Notes: a model not told the origin generated them from the sequence alone. Shown: positions 1 to 8,765, counted from the stretch's first letter. The stretch: DNA of 41,756 nucleotides from Candidatus Heimdallarchaeota archaeon (GCA_019056785.1 DXJV01000015.1:1-41756); one strand, 5' to 3'. Numbers and translations: made by a program.

Positions 1-2
1 GA

Positions 3-755
3 AATAAAGTGTTAACAAAAGACAGAATGTTTATTGATGTTGGCTGCAAAAATGACAAAGAAGTCAAAGCTCTCGGAGTTAAGATTGGTGATCCCATCGT
101 TCCTGACGCTAAATTCGAGCTCTGGAAACGCAAACGGATAGAAAAGGATGAAGAAACCGGCAAAGAGATTGAGCGAGATGTCACATTAGGTGTTGCGAAA
201 GCTTTCGATGACCGGGTTGGTATGTTTATCGTTTCTGAAGTGATGCGTCGGCTTAAAGAAGAAAAGATCAAACATCCAAACCAAGTTTTTGGCGTTGCAA
301 CTGTACAGGAAGAAGTCGGCTTGCGAGGAGCACGCACCGCAGCACAAGTCATAAAACCTGATGTCGGTTTTGCCATAGAGGTTGATATTGCTGGAGATGT
401 TCCTGGTGTCGAGAAGAGCCAATCACCAGCAGAGATGTCAAAAGGCCCCTCAATTCTCACTGCGGACGGTTCTATGCTGCCAAATCCCAATTTGAAGCAT
501 TTCGTTATAGACATTGCTGAAGAATTGGGCATAGACTACCAATTATCTATTCTAGCCCGAGGAGGGACAGATGCAGGAATCATCCACCTCACCGGCGCAG
601 GCTGCCCAAGTTTAGTCATAAGCATCCCTACCCGACACATCCACTCACATTATGGCATTCTCGATCTTGAAGATGTAGAAAAAGCTGTGAATTTATTACT
701 GGAAGTCATTAAACGATTAAACGAAAAGACAGTAGAATCCTTTACAGCACTCTAA
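3..755 (+). CDS. M42 family metallo-aminopeptidase, 3' part
   Basis: This is the C-terminal roughly 250 residues of an M42 (TET/FrvX-type) aminopeptidase, a cytosolic di-zinc enzyme that trims peptides and usually assembles into a tetrahedral dodecamer. Visible landmarks are AFDDRVG (bridging metal Asp), VQEEVGLRGA (the Glu-Glu pair with general base and metal ligand), EVDIAGD (metal Asp) and HIHSHYG near the end (metal His). Family members are about 340-360 residues, so around 100 N-terminal residues lie upstream of the window. The frame is open to base 3, so the GTG at 9 is internal rather than the true start. The stop codon lies inside the loop of a hairpin terminator. Confidence 0.9.
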   Translation, partial: NKVLTKDRMFIDVGCKNDKEVKALGVKIGDPIVPDAKFELWKRKRIEKDEETGKEIERDVTLGVAKAFDDRVGMFIVSEVMRRLKEEKIKHPNQVFGVATVQEEVGLRGARTAAQVIKPDVGFAIEVDIAGDVPGVEKSQSPAEMSKGPSILTADGSMLPNPNLKHFVIDIAEELGIDYQLSILARGGTDAGIIHLTGAGCPSLVISIPTRHIHSHYGILDLEDVEKAVNLLLEVIKRLNEKTVESFTAL

Positions 756-790
756 TTGCAGTGCTGCTACTTTTTCCTTTTTTTCATAGG
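745..790 (+). terminator. Hairpin plus T-rich terminator of the M42 gene
   Basis: A perfect 7-bp stem (CAGCACT at 745-751, AGTGCTG at 760-766) with an 8-base loop surrounds the peptidase stop codon. It is followed by T-rich sequence including runs of five and seven T. This fits transcription termination before the MFS gene. Confidence 0.6.
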
Positions 791-830
791 GAAAAGACCC
801 TTTTTGAATAGTTTTAACTGAGAATGAAAA

Positions 831-2180
831 ATGTCCATAGGAAGTCCTACCAATCAGACCAGCCGTTCCGGTGACCATTTAGGCATATTGCGAAATATCA
901 TTATAGTGAATTTTTTCTTCCGGATCTTTAGTGAAGGCTTCCGAACACTTTTTATTCCCTTTTCTTATGACATTTTGGGCCTTTCAAGTGCTCAGTATGG
1001 TTTAATACAATCCATTGGCGGTTTTGCTGCTATGGGAGTAGTTTTCCTTCTGGGAATAATTGTTGATATCCAATTTAAGAAAGTAACAATGATCATTGGA
1101 ATAATCTCTTCTTTGCTCTCAGCACTTCTTTTTCCCAGAGTTAGGCTCTATGGCCTTTCAATCTTCTTTTGGTGCTTATTCTCTATTGGGCAGTTGCTTA
1201 TGATGATATCAACAAATGCTTTCATTGCAAATGAAACGAAGAAGGGAGAACAACGAACAGCAGGTTTTTCTTGGAACATGATTGCAAGAGGATTGGCAAG
1301 CATTATTGCGCCCATCTCATTTACGGCCCTTTATGACATCACAACTTTGAACTATAACTGGATTTACTTGATAATGGGAAGTTTCGGGCTTATCGCCGGG
1401 GTACTGGTAATCTTTTTGAAACTTAAAGCAGAAGAGACACCAAAAGAAGAGATTCGCTATGCACAAAAGTTATCAGAAAAAAGTGGCGACGACTTTACGA
1501 AATTTGACGACGAGAAGAAAAAGCGTTCAGTATGGTTTGTTCAGCTAAGTTTCGGCGCGGGCAGGATGTTAATGGGATTTGCCAGTGGTATTGCTATTCC
1601 TTTTGTTGGGCTCTATATGTACAGCCGGTTTAATCTCACAGAAATTGGTTGGGGGTTACTGAACTCAGTTAATTGGGTGGTGCTGACCCTAGGGTATTTA
1701 TTCATGTCCTTTATTGCTGAAAGAATTGGTAAAGGATTAATAGTAGTTATTTATTGGACACTTGTTATCCCTGCTGCAGTTGGGATAATGCTCGCCGGAC
1801 AAGCAGGACTATTTTACCTCACAGCAACATTCTTTATTGTAAGATATCTCTTCGCAATGACACCATCAGCAGCTTGGAATAGCTTCTTATTTGAATGGAT
1901 TCCACCAAAACATCGAGGAAAGATTCTAGGGATGATTCAAACAGGTCAAAGGGGTTTGAGGGCAACAGGCACACTAGTCGGAGGATATGTTTTTGATGCA
2001 ATCGGAGCAGTTATTTTTCCAGTTGCAATGATAGCCTATCCCATTGCTGGATTGATGCCATTAATCATTAGTAGAGTTGTGAAGAAAAAAGAGAAGAAAA
2101 AAGAAGAGATTAAACCCTTAAAAGAACAGTTTATAGAAACTGAACTCATAATCAATGAATCAGATCAAATAGCTAAGTGA
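831..2180 (+). CDS. Major facilitator superfamily transporter
   Basis: A 449-residue membrane protein with about 12 hydrophobic helices in two halves. They are separated by a charged cytoplasmic loop around residues 200-235, rich in Lys, Glu and Asp, as is usual for MFS carriers. The sequence GKILGMIQTGQRG in the second half looks like a conserved cytoplasmic MFS loop. The C-terminus is a charged Lys/Glu tail. The ATG follows an A/G-rich stretch but no strong ribosome site. The substrate cannot be read from the sequence and the neighbours (peptidase, DUF998-like proteins) do not suggest one. A drug or metabolite exporter is possible. Confidence 0.8.
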   Translation: MSIGSPTNQTSRSGDHLGILRNIIIVNFFFRIFSEGFRTLFIPFSYDILGLSSAQYGLIQSIGGFAAMGVVFLLGIIVDIQFKKVTMIIGIISSLLSALLFPRVRLYGLSIFFWCLFSIGQLLMMISTNAFIANETKKGEQRTAGFSWNMIARGLASIIAPISFTALYDITTLNYNWIYLIMGSFGLIAGVLVIFLKLKAEETPKEEIRYAQKLSEKSGDDFTKFDDEKKKRSVWFVQLSFGAGRMLMGFASGIAIPFVGLYMYSRFNLTEIGWGLLNSVNWVVLTLGYLFMSFIAERIGKGLIVVIYWTLVIPAAVGIMLAGQAGLFYLTATFFIVRYLFAMTPSAAWNSFLFEWIPPKHRGKILGMIQTGQRGLRATGTLVGGYVFDAIGAVIFPVAMIAYPIAGLMPLIISRVVKKKEKKKEEIKPLKEQFIETELIINESDQIAK

Positions 2181-2277
2181 GTTTGAAAGAAAAGAGGAAA
2201 GAAAAAGAGAGTAAATTACCCCTTCGTTCTCTAGTTTCGTTAGTTCTTTACTACTTAACAGCTGAATGATTCCAATT

Positions 2278-2287
2278 GATTTATATG
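2278..2287 (+). promoter_or_regulatory. TATA box for structured leader / DUF998-like operon
   Basis: GATTTATATG is a good archaeal TATA-like box. Transcription would start near 2308, right at the foot of the first hairpin at 2311. The first gene of the operon starts at 2487, which leaves a leader of about 175-180 bases. Confidence 0.5.
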
Positions 2288-2307
2288 TGAGAACAACCTT
2301 TGTTTGT

Positions 2308-2395
2308 ACTGCGTGTTATTGCCATTAACACGCCTTTTAGAAAAAAGACTATCTCCTGTTTTGCGTGGGGCAGCGAAAAACTGCTTCCACGCTCT
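2308..2395 (+). ncRNA. Two-hairpin structured leader or small RNA
   Basis: The 306 bases between the MFS gene and the next gene hold no convincing protein; a 60-codon frame here has no family signal. They do hold two strong inverted repeats. Hairpin 1 is a perfect 8-bp stem, GCGTGTTA (2311-2318) with TAACACGC (2326-2333), and a 7-base loop. Hairpin 2 pairs GCGTGG (2363-2368) with CCACGC (2387-2392) and extends through GCAG/CTGC around the loop CGAAAAA (2374-2380). Both lie just downstream of a TATA box. This is either an unusually long folded 5' leader or a separate small RNA. No known riboswitch class was recognised. Confidence 0.45.
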
Positions 2396-2486
2396 AATTT
2401 TCACTTCAATTTGCAACTAAGAGAAACAGTTTTAATTAACTATCAGCTATTTGTTTTTTCATTAATAATTTGGAGCCGTTAAAATT

Positions 2487-3224
2487 TTGCCTTTCTGGTT
2501 TAAAGTTAAAAAATTGATGTTCTTACTCACCGGTGTGAGTTGTCTTCTGTTCATTCTTTTTTTGACTTTAGCAATTATTTATTATCCTGGTGGAACACGA
2601 TTTAATAAATTTTTTATTGGCTATAATTTTCTCGAGACTTTTCCAAGCGATCTCGGTAGAAGCATTGCTATCAACGATCAGGTCAACACTATTTCTAGGC
2701 TCTTTTTCCAGATTGGTATAACACTTATGAGTGTCTTTCAGATTTATTATTACATTCTTTTTCCCTTTCTTCTGAAAAAGAAAAGGCCTTCATTGATATT
2801 AGCCATTGTTGGTTCGCTAGCAGGTTTTGTCTCGTCTATTCTATATATTGGAATTGCTTTCAATCCCATTGATGTGCATGCGAAGTTACACAATCGCTTA
2901 ATCTATTCATCCGCGCCACTCGTCTTTGTAGCAACAATCTTCCTCATTGCTGCCATTTTCACTCACAAAGAATTCCCGAGATTTTTTGGCTATTTGTACA
3001 TATCTTTGGCATCAGCATTTTTTCTCTTTGCAATTGCCACCCTCGTAGGTTCGTTACAAGAAGACAATTATATTAATTGGGTGATTAGAATCCTAGGTCA
3101 TAACATATTAATCTACCTTGAAGGAGCTATTTTCGCCGCTCTGGGTTTTGGAGTCTACAGGTATCTCCAAAGAAAAGAGCTATCAGCAACTGAACTACCT
3201 GTTACACAAATAACAATGACTTAA
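2487..3224 (+). CDS. DUF998-like six-helix membrane protein (copy 1)
   Basis: A 245-residue integral membrane protein with about six hydrophobic helices. Copy 1 and copy 2 (the next gene) share a YPGGT motif after the first helix and an F-x-SDLGR motif about 25 residues later, a pattern resembling DUF998 membrane proteins of unknown function. The TTG start follows GGAG about 10 bases upstream; an ATG at 2517 is the alternative. It forms an operon with its paralogue, with a 25-base gap. A function cannot be assigned. Confidence 0.7.
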   Translation: MPFWFKVKKLMFLLTGVSCLLFILFLTLAIIYYPGGTRFNKFFIGYNFLETFPSDLGRSIAINDQVNTISRLFFQIGITLMSVFQIYYYILFPFLLKKKRPSLILAIVGSLAGFVSSILYIGIAFNPIDVHAKLHNRLIYSSAPLVFVATIFLIAAIFTHKEFPRFFGYLYISLASAFFLFAIATLVGSLQEDNYINWVIRILGHNILIYLEGAIFAALGFGVYRYLQRKELSATELPVTQITMT

Positions 3225-3249
3225 CTACCGGAAAGTAAGGTGACATTTT

Positions 3250-3987
3250 GTGACGATTACTCAAGAGAAAAAGTTGTTCCACTTTCAAAGAATAGCCTTT
3301 CTTTTCACTTTTTTCAGCTCTTTTTTCTTCTTTCTTCTTACCACTTTGGCGATGGTTTTTTATCCCGGTGGGACAGAAGAAGATCCCTCCAAAACACACT
3401 ATCTCTTCTTTAGCAATTTTTTTAGTGATCTTGGTCGAACAACCGTTTTTGATGGCGCAACCAATTTTATTAGCCGAACACTCTTTATAATCGCCTTAAG
3501 TTTCATTTCGCTAAGTCTATTAGCGCTATTCTTTGCAATTGTACCTTTCTTTAAAGCCAATAAAACAGAAAGAGCATTAAGTGCTCTTGGAACGCTGGGG
3601 GGCACTGTTAGTGCTCTTGGATATTTTTTCCTGGCAATAATTCCGGTTGATAAAAAACCAATTGCACACGGAACATTTACTTTCATTGCCTTTATTGCCA
3701 CTTTTTTTGCGTTATTATTTTATGCCATTGCCATTCTCAAAGCAAAATACTACCCGAAAAGTATGACTTGGATAATTATTCCCACAATTCTCATTTCTCT
3801 TGGTTATTTAATCATTCTCTTTAATGGTGGAAGTGAAGGCATGCTAGCCAATCTTACCCTTCAAGCCATAAGCCAAAAGATTATTGTATACTGCCAAATT
3901 CTTGCTTTTCTACTTTTTTCACTCATTTCTTATCGCTTTCTTCTCCAAAGAAAGGAAACCGCAACTGCTATTATAGAAGAGAAATAA
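3250..3987 (+). CDS. DUF998-like six-helix membrane protein (copy 2)
   Basis: A 245-residue membrane protein of the same length and layout as the gene before it. It has a helix, then FYPGGT (about residues 37-42), then FSDLGRT (about residues 60-66), then five more helices and a short Lys/Arg/Glu tail. The GTG start follows AAGGTGA. The shared motifs in adjacent genes of equal length show a tandem duplication. Elsewhere the two differ considerably, so the duplication is not recent. Possible roles such as lipid or small-molecule handling in the membrane are guesses only. Confidence 0.7.
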   Translation: MTITQEKKLFHFQRIAFLFTFFSSFFFFLLTTLAMVFYPGGTEEDPSKTHYLFFSNFFSDLGRTTVFDGATNFISRTLFIIALSFISLSLLALFFAIVPFFKANKTERALSALGTLGGTVSALGYFFLAIIPVDKKPIAHGTFTFIAFIATFFALLFYAIAILKAKYYPKSMTWIIIPTILISLGYLIILFNGGSEGMLANLTLQAISQKIIVYCQILAFLLFSLISYRFLLQRKETATAIIEEK

Positions 3988-4107
3988 CTCCGAGTAACTT
4001 CCTAAATCAAGCAATTTCTTTTCTTATCATAAATTTAAAACATACAAAGATTTAAAGAAGAAGTTAAAATAAACCAACAATTAATTCCAAAAAAAGAGGT
4101 CAACCTG

Positions 4108-5715
4108 TTGCGAGTTCATTCTGATTTTCTTGTTATCGGGAGCGGTATTAGTGGATTAATTTTTGCATTAAAAGCAGCAGACTATGGAACTGTTTCACTC
4201 ATTACAAAAAGCAAATTAGACGAGTGTTCGACAAGATATGCACAGGGAGGAATTGCTGCAGTTTTTAATGACAAAGATTCAATTGAGGCACATATAAGAG
4301 ACACTCTCTCAGCCGGAGATGGCTTATGCAATAAGCATGTCGTCGAGGAAATATGCTCGAAAGGGCCTGCTCTGGTTCAGGAATTGATTGATAATTATGG
4401 CGTGAAGTTTTCTTTAGATACCCAAGGAGAAATCGATCTCGGCCTTGAAGGGGGGCACTCTAAAAGAAGAGTGCTACATACTGATGATCACACAGGGTTA
4501 GAAATTGAGTCAAAATTAATTGAAGCTGTAAAACACGAGTCAAATATTAACATCTTTGAGGACCATGTTGCCATCAACCTTTTTGTAGACAATAATGTTT
4601 GCATCGGTGCATATGTCTATGACAAGAAAACGACAAACATCCTAAACTTTCAATCTACAGTCACAACACTTGCAACGGGGGGGGCAGGAAAGGTCTTCCT
4701 TGTTACCAGCAATCCCGATGTAAACACCGGAGATGGGATTGCAATGGCCTATCGTGCAGGTGCTAAAATAATTAACATGGAAATGATTCAATTCCACCCC
4801 ACATGTCTTTATCACCCACATGCAAAAACATTCTTAATTACAGAGGCAATGCGAGGTGAAGGAGCAAAACTTGTCGATAGCCAAGGAAGACGATTCATGA
4901 AGAAATATCACCCAAAAAAAGAATTGGCCCCTCGTGATGTTGTCTCACGATCAATTGATGCCGAATTGAAAGCTTCAGGCGAAGATTGTGTTTATTTAGA
5001 CATCACCGATAAAGACCCCAGCTTTATTAAAGAACGTTTTCCGATGATCTATAAGAAATGCCTGGATTTGGGGATTGATATCACAACTGAACCAATTCCT
5101 GTTGTCCCGGCAGCTCATTACACTATTGGTGGCGTAAAAGCAAAAACAAATGGTGAGACAAGTGTTAAAAATTTGCTGGCAATTGGCGAAGTTTCTTGTA
5201 CAGGCTTTCATGGGGCAAACCGGTTAGCAAGCAATTCTCTTTTAGAAGGACTAGTGGTGGGGAACAAAGCAGCTAAGCATGCAATAACATTAAGTATTGA
5301 TTCTAACATTTCAACAAAGCAGCCATTCCCCTTCTGGGATCCCGGCATGGCAGAAGACCCCGACGAAATGGTTATTGTGAAACAGAACTGGGATGAAATT
5401 CGCAGGTTCATGTGGAACTATGTTGGTATTTTACGGTCTAATTTACGGCTTGTTCGAGCAGCAAATCGTTTGGAGCTAGTCATGAAGGAAATAAATCAAT
5501 TCTATTGGGACTTCAAGATTCATCCTAATTTACTCGACCTACGGAATCTCGCGCAAGTAGCAGAATTAATTATCCGCTGTGCAAAAGGACGAAAAGAAAG
5601 TCGGGGTGTGCATTATTCAATTGATTATCCTAAGAAGTCTGATAAACTCTATAATACAGAACTACAGATTTCAATGGTGGACCGCGTTCCGATAAATGAG
5701 GCAATCGATGAGTAA
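4108..5715 (+). CDS. nadB: L-aspartate oxidase
   Basis: This flavoenzyme oxidises L-aspartate to iminoaspartate, the first step of de novo NAD synthesis; NadA then condenses the product to quinolinate. At 535 residues it has normal family length. An N-terminal FAD dinucleotide fold carries GSGISGL (residues 11-17). It is followed by STRYAQGGIAAVF, the substrate-domain signature RGEGAKLVD, and HGANRLASNSLLEGLVVG near residues 371-388, all typical of NadB rather than succinate dehydrogenase flavoprotein. The C-terminal helical domain is complete. The TTG start is supported by AAAGAGG about 8 bases upstream. nadA and nadC are not in the window. Confidence 0.93.
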   Translation: MRVHSDFLVIGSGISGLIFALKAADYGTVSLITKSKLDECSTRYAQGGIAAVFNDKDSIEAHIRDTLSAGDGLCNKHVVEEICSKGPALVQELIDNYGVKFSLDTQGEIDLGLEGGHSKRRVLHTDDHTGLEIESKLIEAVKHESNINIFEDHVAINLFVDNNVCIGAYVYDKKTTNILNFQSTVTTLATGGAGKVFLVTSNPDVNTGDGIAMAYRAGAKIINMEMIQFHPTCLYHPHAKTFLITEAMRGEGAKLVDSQGRRFMKKYHPKKELAPRDVVSRSIDAELKASGEDCVYLDITDKDPSFIKERFPMIYKKCLDLGIDITTEPIPVVPAAHYTIGGVKAKTNGETSVKNLLAIGEVSCTGFHGANRLASNSLLEGLVVGNKAAKHAITLSIDSNISTKQPFPFWDPGMAEDPDEMVIVKQNWDEIRRFMWNYVGILRSNLRLVRAANRLELVMKEINQFYWDFKIHPNLLDLRNLAQVAELIIRCAKGRKESRGVHYSIDYPKKSDKLYNTELQISMVDRVPINEAIDE

Positions 5716-5807
5716 TTTTTCCTAGAAAAAAGAGCAAATTGATAGCGTTTCACAAAAAAAAGAAATGGCACAAAGATTTCAAAAGAAAAGGAAAAAGAAG
5801 AATAGAA

Positions 5808-6641
5808 CTAACTCCTTCCAGTGATAACCTGATACCAACGTTTCAAGGAAAGTTCTTTGTGTTGTTCATTTTTTGGAGGATAATACTCGAGTTCATTTAA
5901 TTTCTTAATGATATCCTTTTCCGAGAAGCCTTGAGTGTTCATCTTTCGGATTAATATCACAGCTTTTTCAAGATAATCAAGCCATTTTTGCAACTCAACT
6001 TTCGAACAAACTTTGCCGTGGCCAGGAATTACAAACTCAACATCTAATGCAAGATATTCTTTTATCGCAGCAATCCATGCTTCTGGATCAGCAGTCTCAT
6101 CACCTGCCCATGGAAAAACGCCTTCAAAGAAGTTATCACCACAAGCAATTGCTTTTGCTTTGGGATAATAAACAAACGAAGAACCAGTAGTGTGCCCGCC
6201 GGTATTTCTCACCAAGATTTTAATGTCAAAATCCTCGATTGTTAATTTCGTCTCAAAAGTCTCTTTCGGGATAATAATCTCAAAACCATCATAAACACTG
6301 GAATCTACAGCATTCTTTTTTAGCTCATTTAAACGCTCTTCAGTCCAACGTTCTTTTTCTTCGATCATACGCTGTTTGGTATCTCTATGAGAGATTATTC
6401 TGCAATCTTTGAAAGCCTGGTTACCAAAAACATGGTCCGCGTGCTTATGGGTTATAATTAATGTTGTGGTCTTTTTACCGGTCTGTTTTTCTAAATCGCT
6501 CCGAAAAGATTCCACGATTTTAGGATTCATACCCGAATCAACAAAAAGTAATTGTGTTGGTAGCTCAAATGCACAAACATTTCCCACTGTTGATCCATCA
6601 GTAATGGCATATACGTTTTCAGTGACTTTTATATAAGACAT
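5808..6641 (-). CDS. Metallo-beta-lactamase-fold hydrolase
   Basis: A 277-residue protein with an MBL-fold dinuclear metal centre. HKHADH gives H65, H67, D69 and H70. GHTTGS supplies a further His, and IPGHGKV is the later loop with another His ligand. The ATG is preceded by GAGGAAA on the coding strand. The C-terminal helices (about residues 215-277) resemble the substrate-capping region of broad hydrolase subfamilies such as glyoxalase-II-like enzymes. The substrate cannot be told. The gene converges on nadB across about 90 bases. Confidence 0.8.
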   Translation of the reverse strand: MSYIKVTENVYAITDGSTVGNVCAFELPTQLLFVDSGMNPKIVESFRSDLEKQTGKKTTTLIITHKHADHVFGNQAFKDCRIISHRDTKQRMIEEKERWTEERLNELKKNAVDSSVYDGFEIIIPKETFETKLTIEDFDIKILVRNTGGHTTGSSFVYYPKAKAIACGDNFFEGVFPWAGDETADPEAWIAAIKEYLALDVEFVIPGHGKVCSKVELQKWLDYLEKAVILIRKMNTQGFSEKDIIKKLNELEYYPPKNEQHKELSLKRWYQVITGRS

Positions 6642-6861
6642 TTTTTCCTCTAACCTTACTGGTTCTTTGCATCATAATTGAACGAGAAACTCTTTGATTA
6701 ATTTTTTTATTTTCAATTGCTTTTTTGACACACCCATCTTTCCACGCTTTTCCGGTCGAAAATCCCCTTTGGTCTCGAAAAAATGAGAATACTTTCAGTC
6801 ATCTCTCCCATGTTAAGCTTCTTTTAATTGAAAGACAACATAAGAGATTGGTGAAAATATT

Positions 6862-7026
6862 ATGACACTTGTCTATTCACAATTCGAATGCCCAAATTGC
6901 CACAAAAAGACCCTGACGAAAATTGGCAAAATGATCCGATGCACCTGTGGGTGGTGGCTACGAATTGATGAAATGGAAGATCTTGCAACAAAAACAATGG
7001 AATATGCAAGTATTGTTGCAAGCTAA
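6862..7026 (+). CDS. 54-residue zinc-ribbon protein
   Basis: A short gene starting at ATG 6862 behind GGTGAAA. The protein has an N-terminal CPNC and a later CTCG, giving a CxxC...CxC pattern that fits a one-zinc ribbon. It ends in a 20-residue polar helix. The size, start signal and paired cysteines argue that it is real, although it is too short for routine ORF cutoffs. It may bind nucleic acid or a partner protein. No family was recognised. It lies just upstream of another zinc-ribbon gene but is separated from it by about 215 bases with their own TATA-like sequences. Confidence 0.6.
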   Translation: MTLVYSQFECPNCHKKTLTKIGKMIRCTCGWWLRIDEMEDLATKTMEYASIVAS

Positions 7027-7242
7027 ACAAAGCTTTTTACTCGCTTTATAATACCTCGAGTAGTGCAAACACCTCATTTTACCCTTTTCAAACGCCTACT
7101 TTTGTTCTTCCGATAAGTTTAAGTGTAAGAAGGGTAGTTTATAATAGCTTTAAAGAATAATGAATATTGATTTAACCAAAAGATATAATAAGCAAGGCAA
7201 TTGCCAAATCGGTGCTTGAAAATATATCTCAGAGGTGAAAAA

Positions 7243-7509
7243 ATGGAATTTTGCGATAAATGTGGCAGTCTCATGAAACCAGTGAAAGAAGAGAAAGGTG
7301 CTTTTCTTGTCTGTGGCTCTTGTGGTAAAAAGATCAAACTAACGAAATCGAAATCACAATCCTACAAACTAACACAAAGGATTCCTCATACTGAAAAAGA
7401 AAAATTAGAGGTAACAGAAATCAGAAAAATCCCACAATTATCTGAGGAAGAGCGTGAGGAACTCGAGGACTATTATGGGGACATGTTAGAACAGATGGAT
7501 TATGACTAA
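7243..7509 (+). CDS. TFS/RPB9-like protein, N-terminal zinc ribbon only
   Basis: An 88-residue protein starting at ATG 7243, chosen because AGAGGTGA ends 4 bases before it; an in-frame start 42 bases upstream lacks such a site. MEFCDKCGSLMKP and LVCGSCGKK form the N-terminal zinc ribbon typical of the archaeal transcript-cleavage factor TFS and of RPB9/RpoM. The second, catalytic ribbon of TFS is absent. It is replaced by a Lys-rich linker and an acidic helix (about residues 62-88). It may bind RNA polymerase without stimulating cleavage, or be an unrelated small zinc protein. The family resemblance is firm only for the first 35 residues. Confidence 0.65.
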   Translation: MEFCDKCGSLMKPVKEEKGAFLVCGSCGKKIKLTKSKSQSYKLTQRIPHTEKEKLEVTEIRKIPQLSEEEREELEDYYGDMLEQMDYD

Positions 7510-7568
7510 CATCTTTCTCACAAGCCTTACTCACTCGAGCTTACTTTCTTTTTTAAAGCGCAAAAGGA

Positions 7569-7580
7569 TTTATATTTAAA
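7569..7580 (+). promoter_or_regulatory. TATA box of the ThiI-like gene
   Basis: TTTATATTTAAA is centred about 25 bases before the ATG at 7599. This predicts a leaderless transcript beginning at that ATG and so decides against the GTG at 7587 as the start. Confidence 0.6.
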
Positions 7581-7598
7581 GGACTTGTGATTAAGACC

Positions 7599-8765
7599 AT
7601 GGATTACAGCGAAATTTTCGTTCGTTTTGGTGAAATTGCTTTGAAAAGTCCCTCCGTACGACATCGTATGGAGAAACGATTAGCAAGAAACATAAGAAAA
7701 TTCCTTAAAAAAATTGATCTACCAAATAGCCTTGTTTCAATTAAACGTTCTTGGGGGCGACTTGTTATCACCCTTGAAGCAGAGGAACTCCAAAAAACAG
7801 GGTTGACTAGTACAAAAGTTGCACAGCTACTAGCAGAGAATGTTTGTGGGATCGTCTCAACAAGCCCAGTCTACAGAGCCCCATTAACAGAACTCGAGAA
7901 AGTTGCGCTTTCCTTAGCAGAGGAAAAATTGCAGCAAAATAGCTCTTTCGCGGTCCGTGTAAGACGTTTTGGCACACATAACTTTACCTCAAAGGATGTC
8001 GAAGCAAAAATTGGAGGGATAATACATGAAAAATTCAAAGACAGAGGAATATCAGTTAATTTAACCCGACCAGACTACCTTTTACAAATTGAGATTAAAA
8101 ACGAGCTTGCTTTTGTTTTTGATACAACATTTAGGGGATACGGCGGTTTCCCACAAGGAGGGCAAGGAACAATTGCTGCCATCCTTAGAGGCTCTCTCGA
8201 AGACGCCATCGCAGCGTTCCTTCTGTGTAAAAGAGGAGCAATAATTATTCCTCTTACTTTTGAGGTAGAAAATTTCGCCGGAAAGTTTTCTAATGTAGAA
8301 GAGCTTCAAAAACAATTAACTTTTTTTGCGAGGATACAACCAACGAAAGGGCATTACTTTAAAGTTAATTTTGATAATTTACTCGAGAAGATTGGGATTG
8401 AAAACATCACATGTAGCATTTGTGACAAGGTCTGTTTAGGAATTGCAAATAGAATAATTGAGGGGCAACACAAAAAAGGGATCGTCCTCGGAAATGCCGA
8501 AGATGCAATTCTTCATCGCAACCCTGAAACTGCAAAACCACCTCAACCACCAATTTATTATCCACTCATCGCACTTGATAAGGAAACCATTAAACATCCT
8601 TTCAACGAAAGAAAGTTTCAGAGTGGTTTTTGTTTAAACGATTGCCCCGGCTATCAAAAGCAAAAAAGGAAAAAGGGGAAGCAACTATCGGATGCGAAGA
8701 TTGCTAAGATAGTCGCTTCAGCGGAATTTGAATTAGTGATTCCTGCTCTGGAAAGTCCTAGGTAG
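7599..8765 (+). CDS. ThiI-like protein (THUMP plus degenerate PP-loop domain)
   Basis: About 388 residues. The N-terminal ferredoxin-like/THUMP region (about residues 1-170, with RFGEIALKS and later VRVRRFG and NLTRPDY) is that of ThiI, which makes 4-thiouridine in tRNA. The following domain aligns with the ThiI adenylation domain by order: a helix ending CKRG, a CSICDK cysteine pair and a PLIALDKETI segment. However, the ATP-binding SGGxDSP loop is replaced by LRGSLEDA, and the later Gly-Leu-Gly-Gln-type loop is replaced by GNAEDAIL. The protein can probably bind tRNA but may have lost ATP-dependent sulfur activation. The ATG start is set by the TATA spacing. It converges on a small winged-helix gene with an 8-base overlap. 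Confidence 0.75.
   Translation: MDYSEIFVRFGEIALKSPSVRHRMEKRLARNIRKFLKKIDLPNSLVSIKRSWGRLVITLEAEELQKTGLTSTKVAQLLAENVCGIVSTSPVYRAPLTELEKVALSLAEEKLQQNSSFAVRVRRFGTHNFTSKDVEAKIGGIIHEKFKDRGISVNLTRPDYLLQIEIKNELAFVFDTTFRGYGGFPQGGQGTIAAILRGSLEDAIAAFLLCKRGAIIIPLTFEVENFAGKFSNVEELQKQLTFFARIQPTKGHYFKVNFDNLLEKIGIENITCSICDKVCLGIANRIIEGQHKKGIVLGNAEDAILHRNPETAKPPQPPIYYPLIALDKETIKHPFNERKFQSGFCLNDCPGYQKQKRKKGKQLSDAKIAKIVASAEFELVIPALESPR

Noticed and set aside
9..11. GTG at position 9 as the start of the M42 peptidase
   Set aside because: The family needs about 100 more N-terminal residues and the frame is open to the window edge, so the gene is cut by the window.
2300..2482. A 60-codon open frame in the gap before the first DUF998-like gene
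   Set aside because: It coincides with two strong hairpins, has no family resemblance and unusual composition. The region is better explained as structured RNA or leader.
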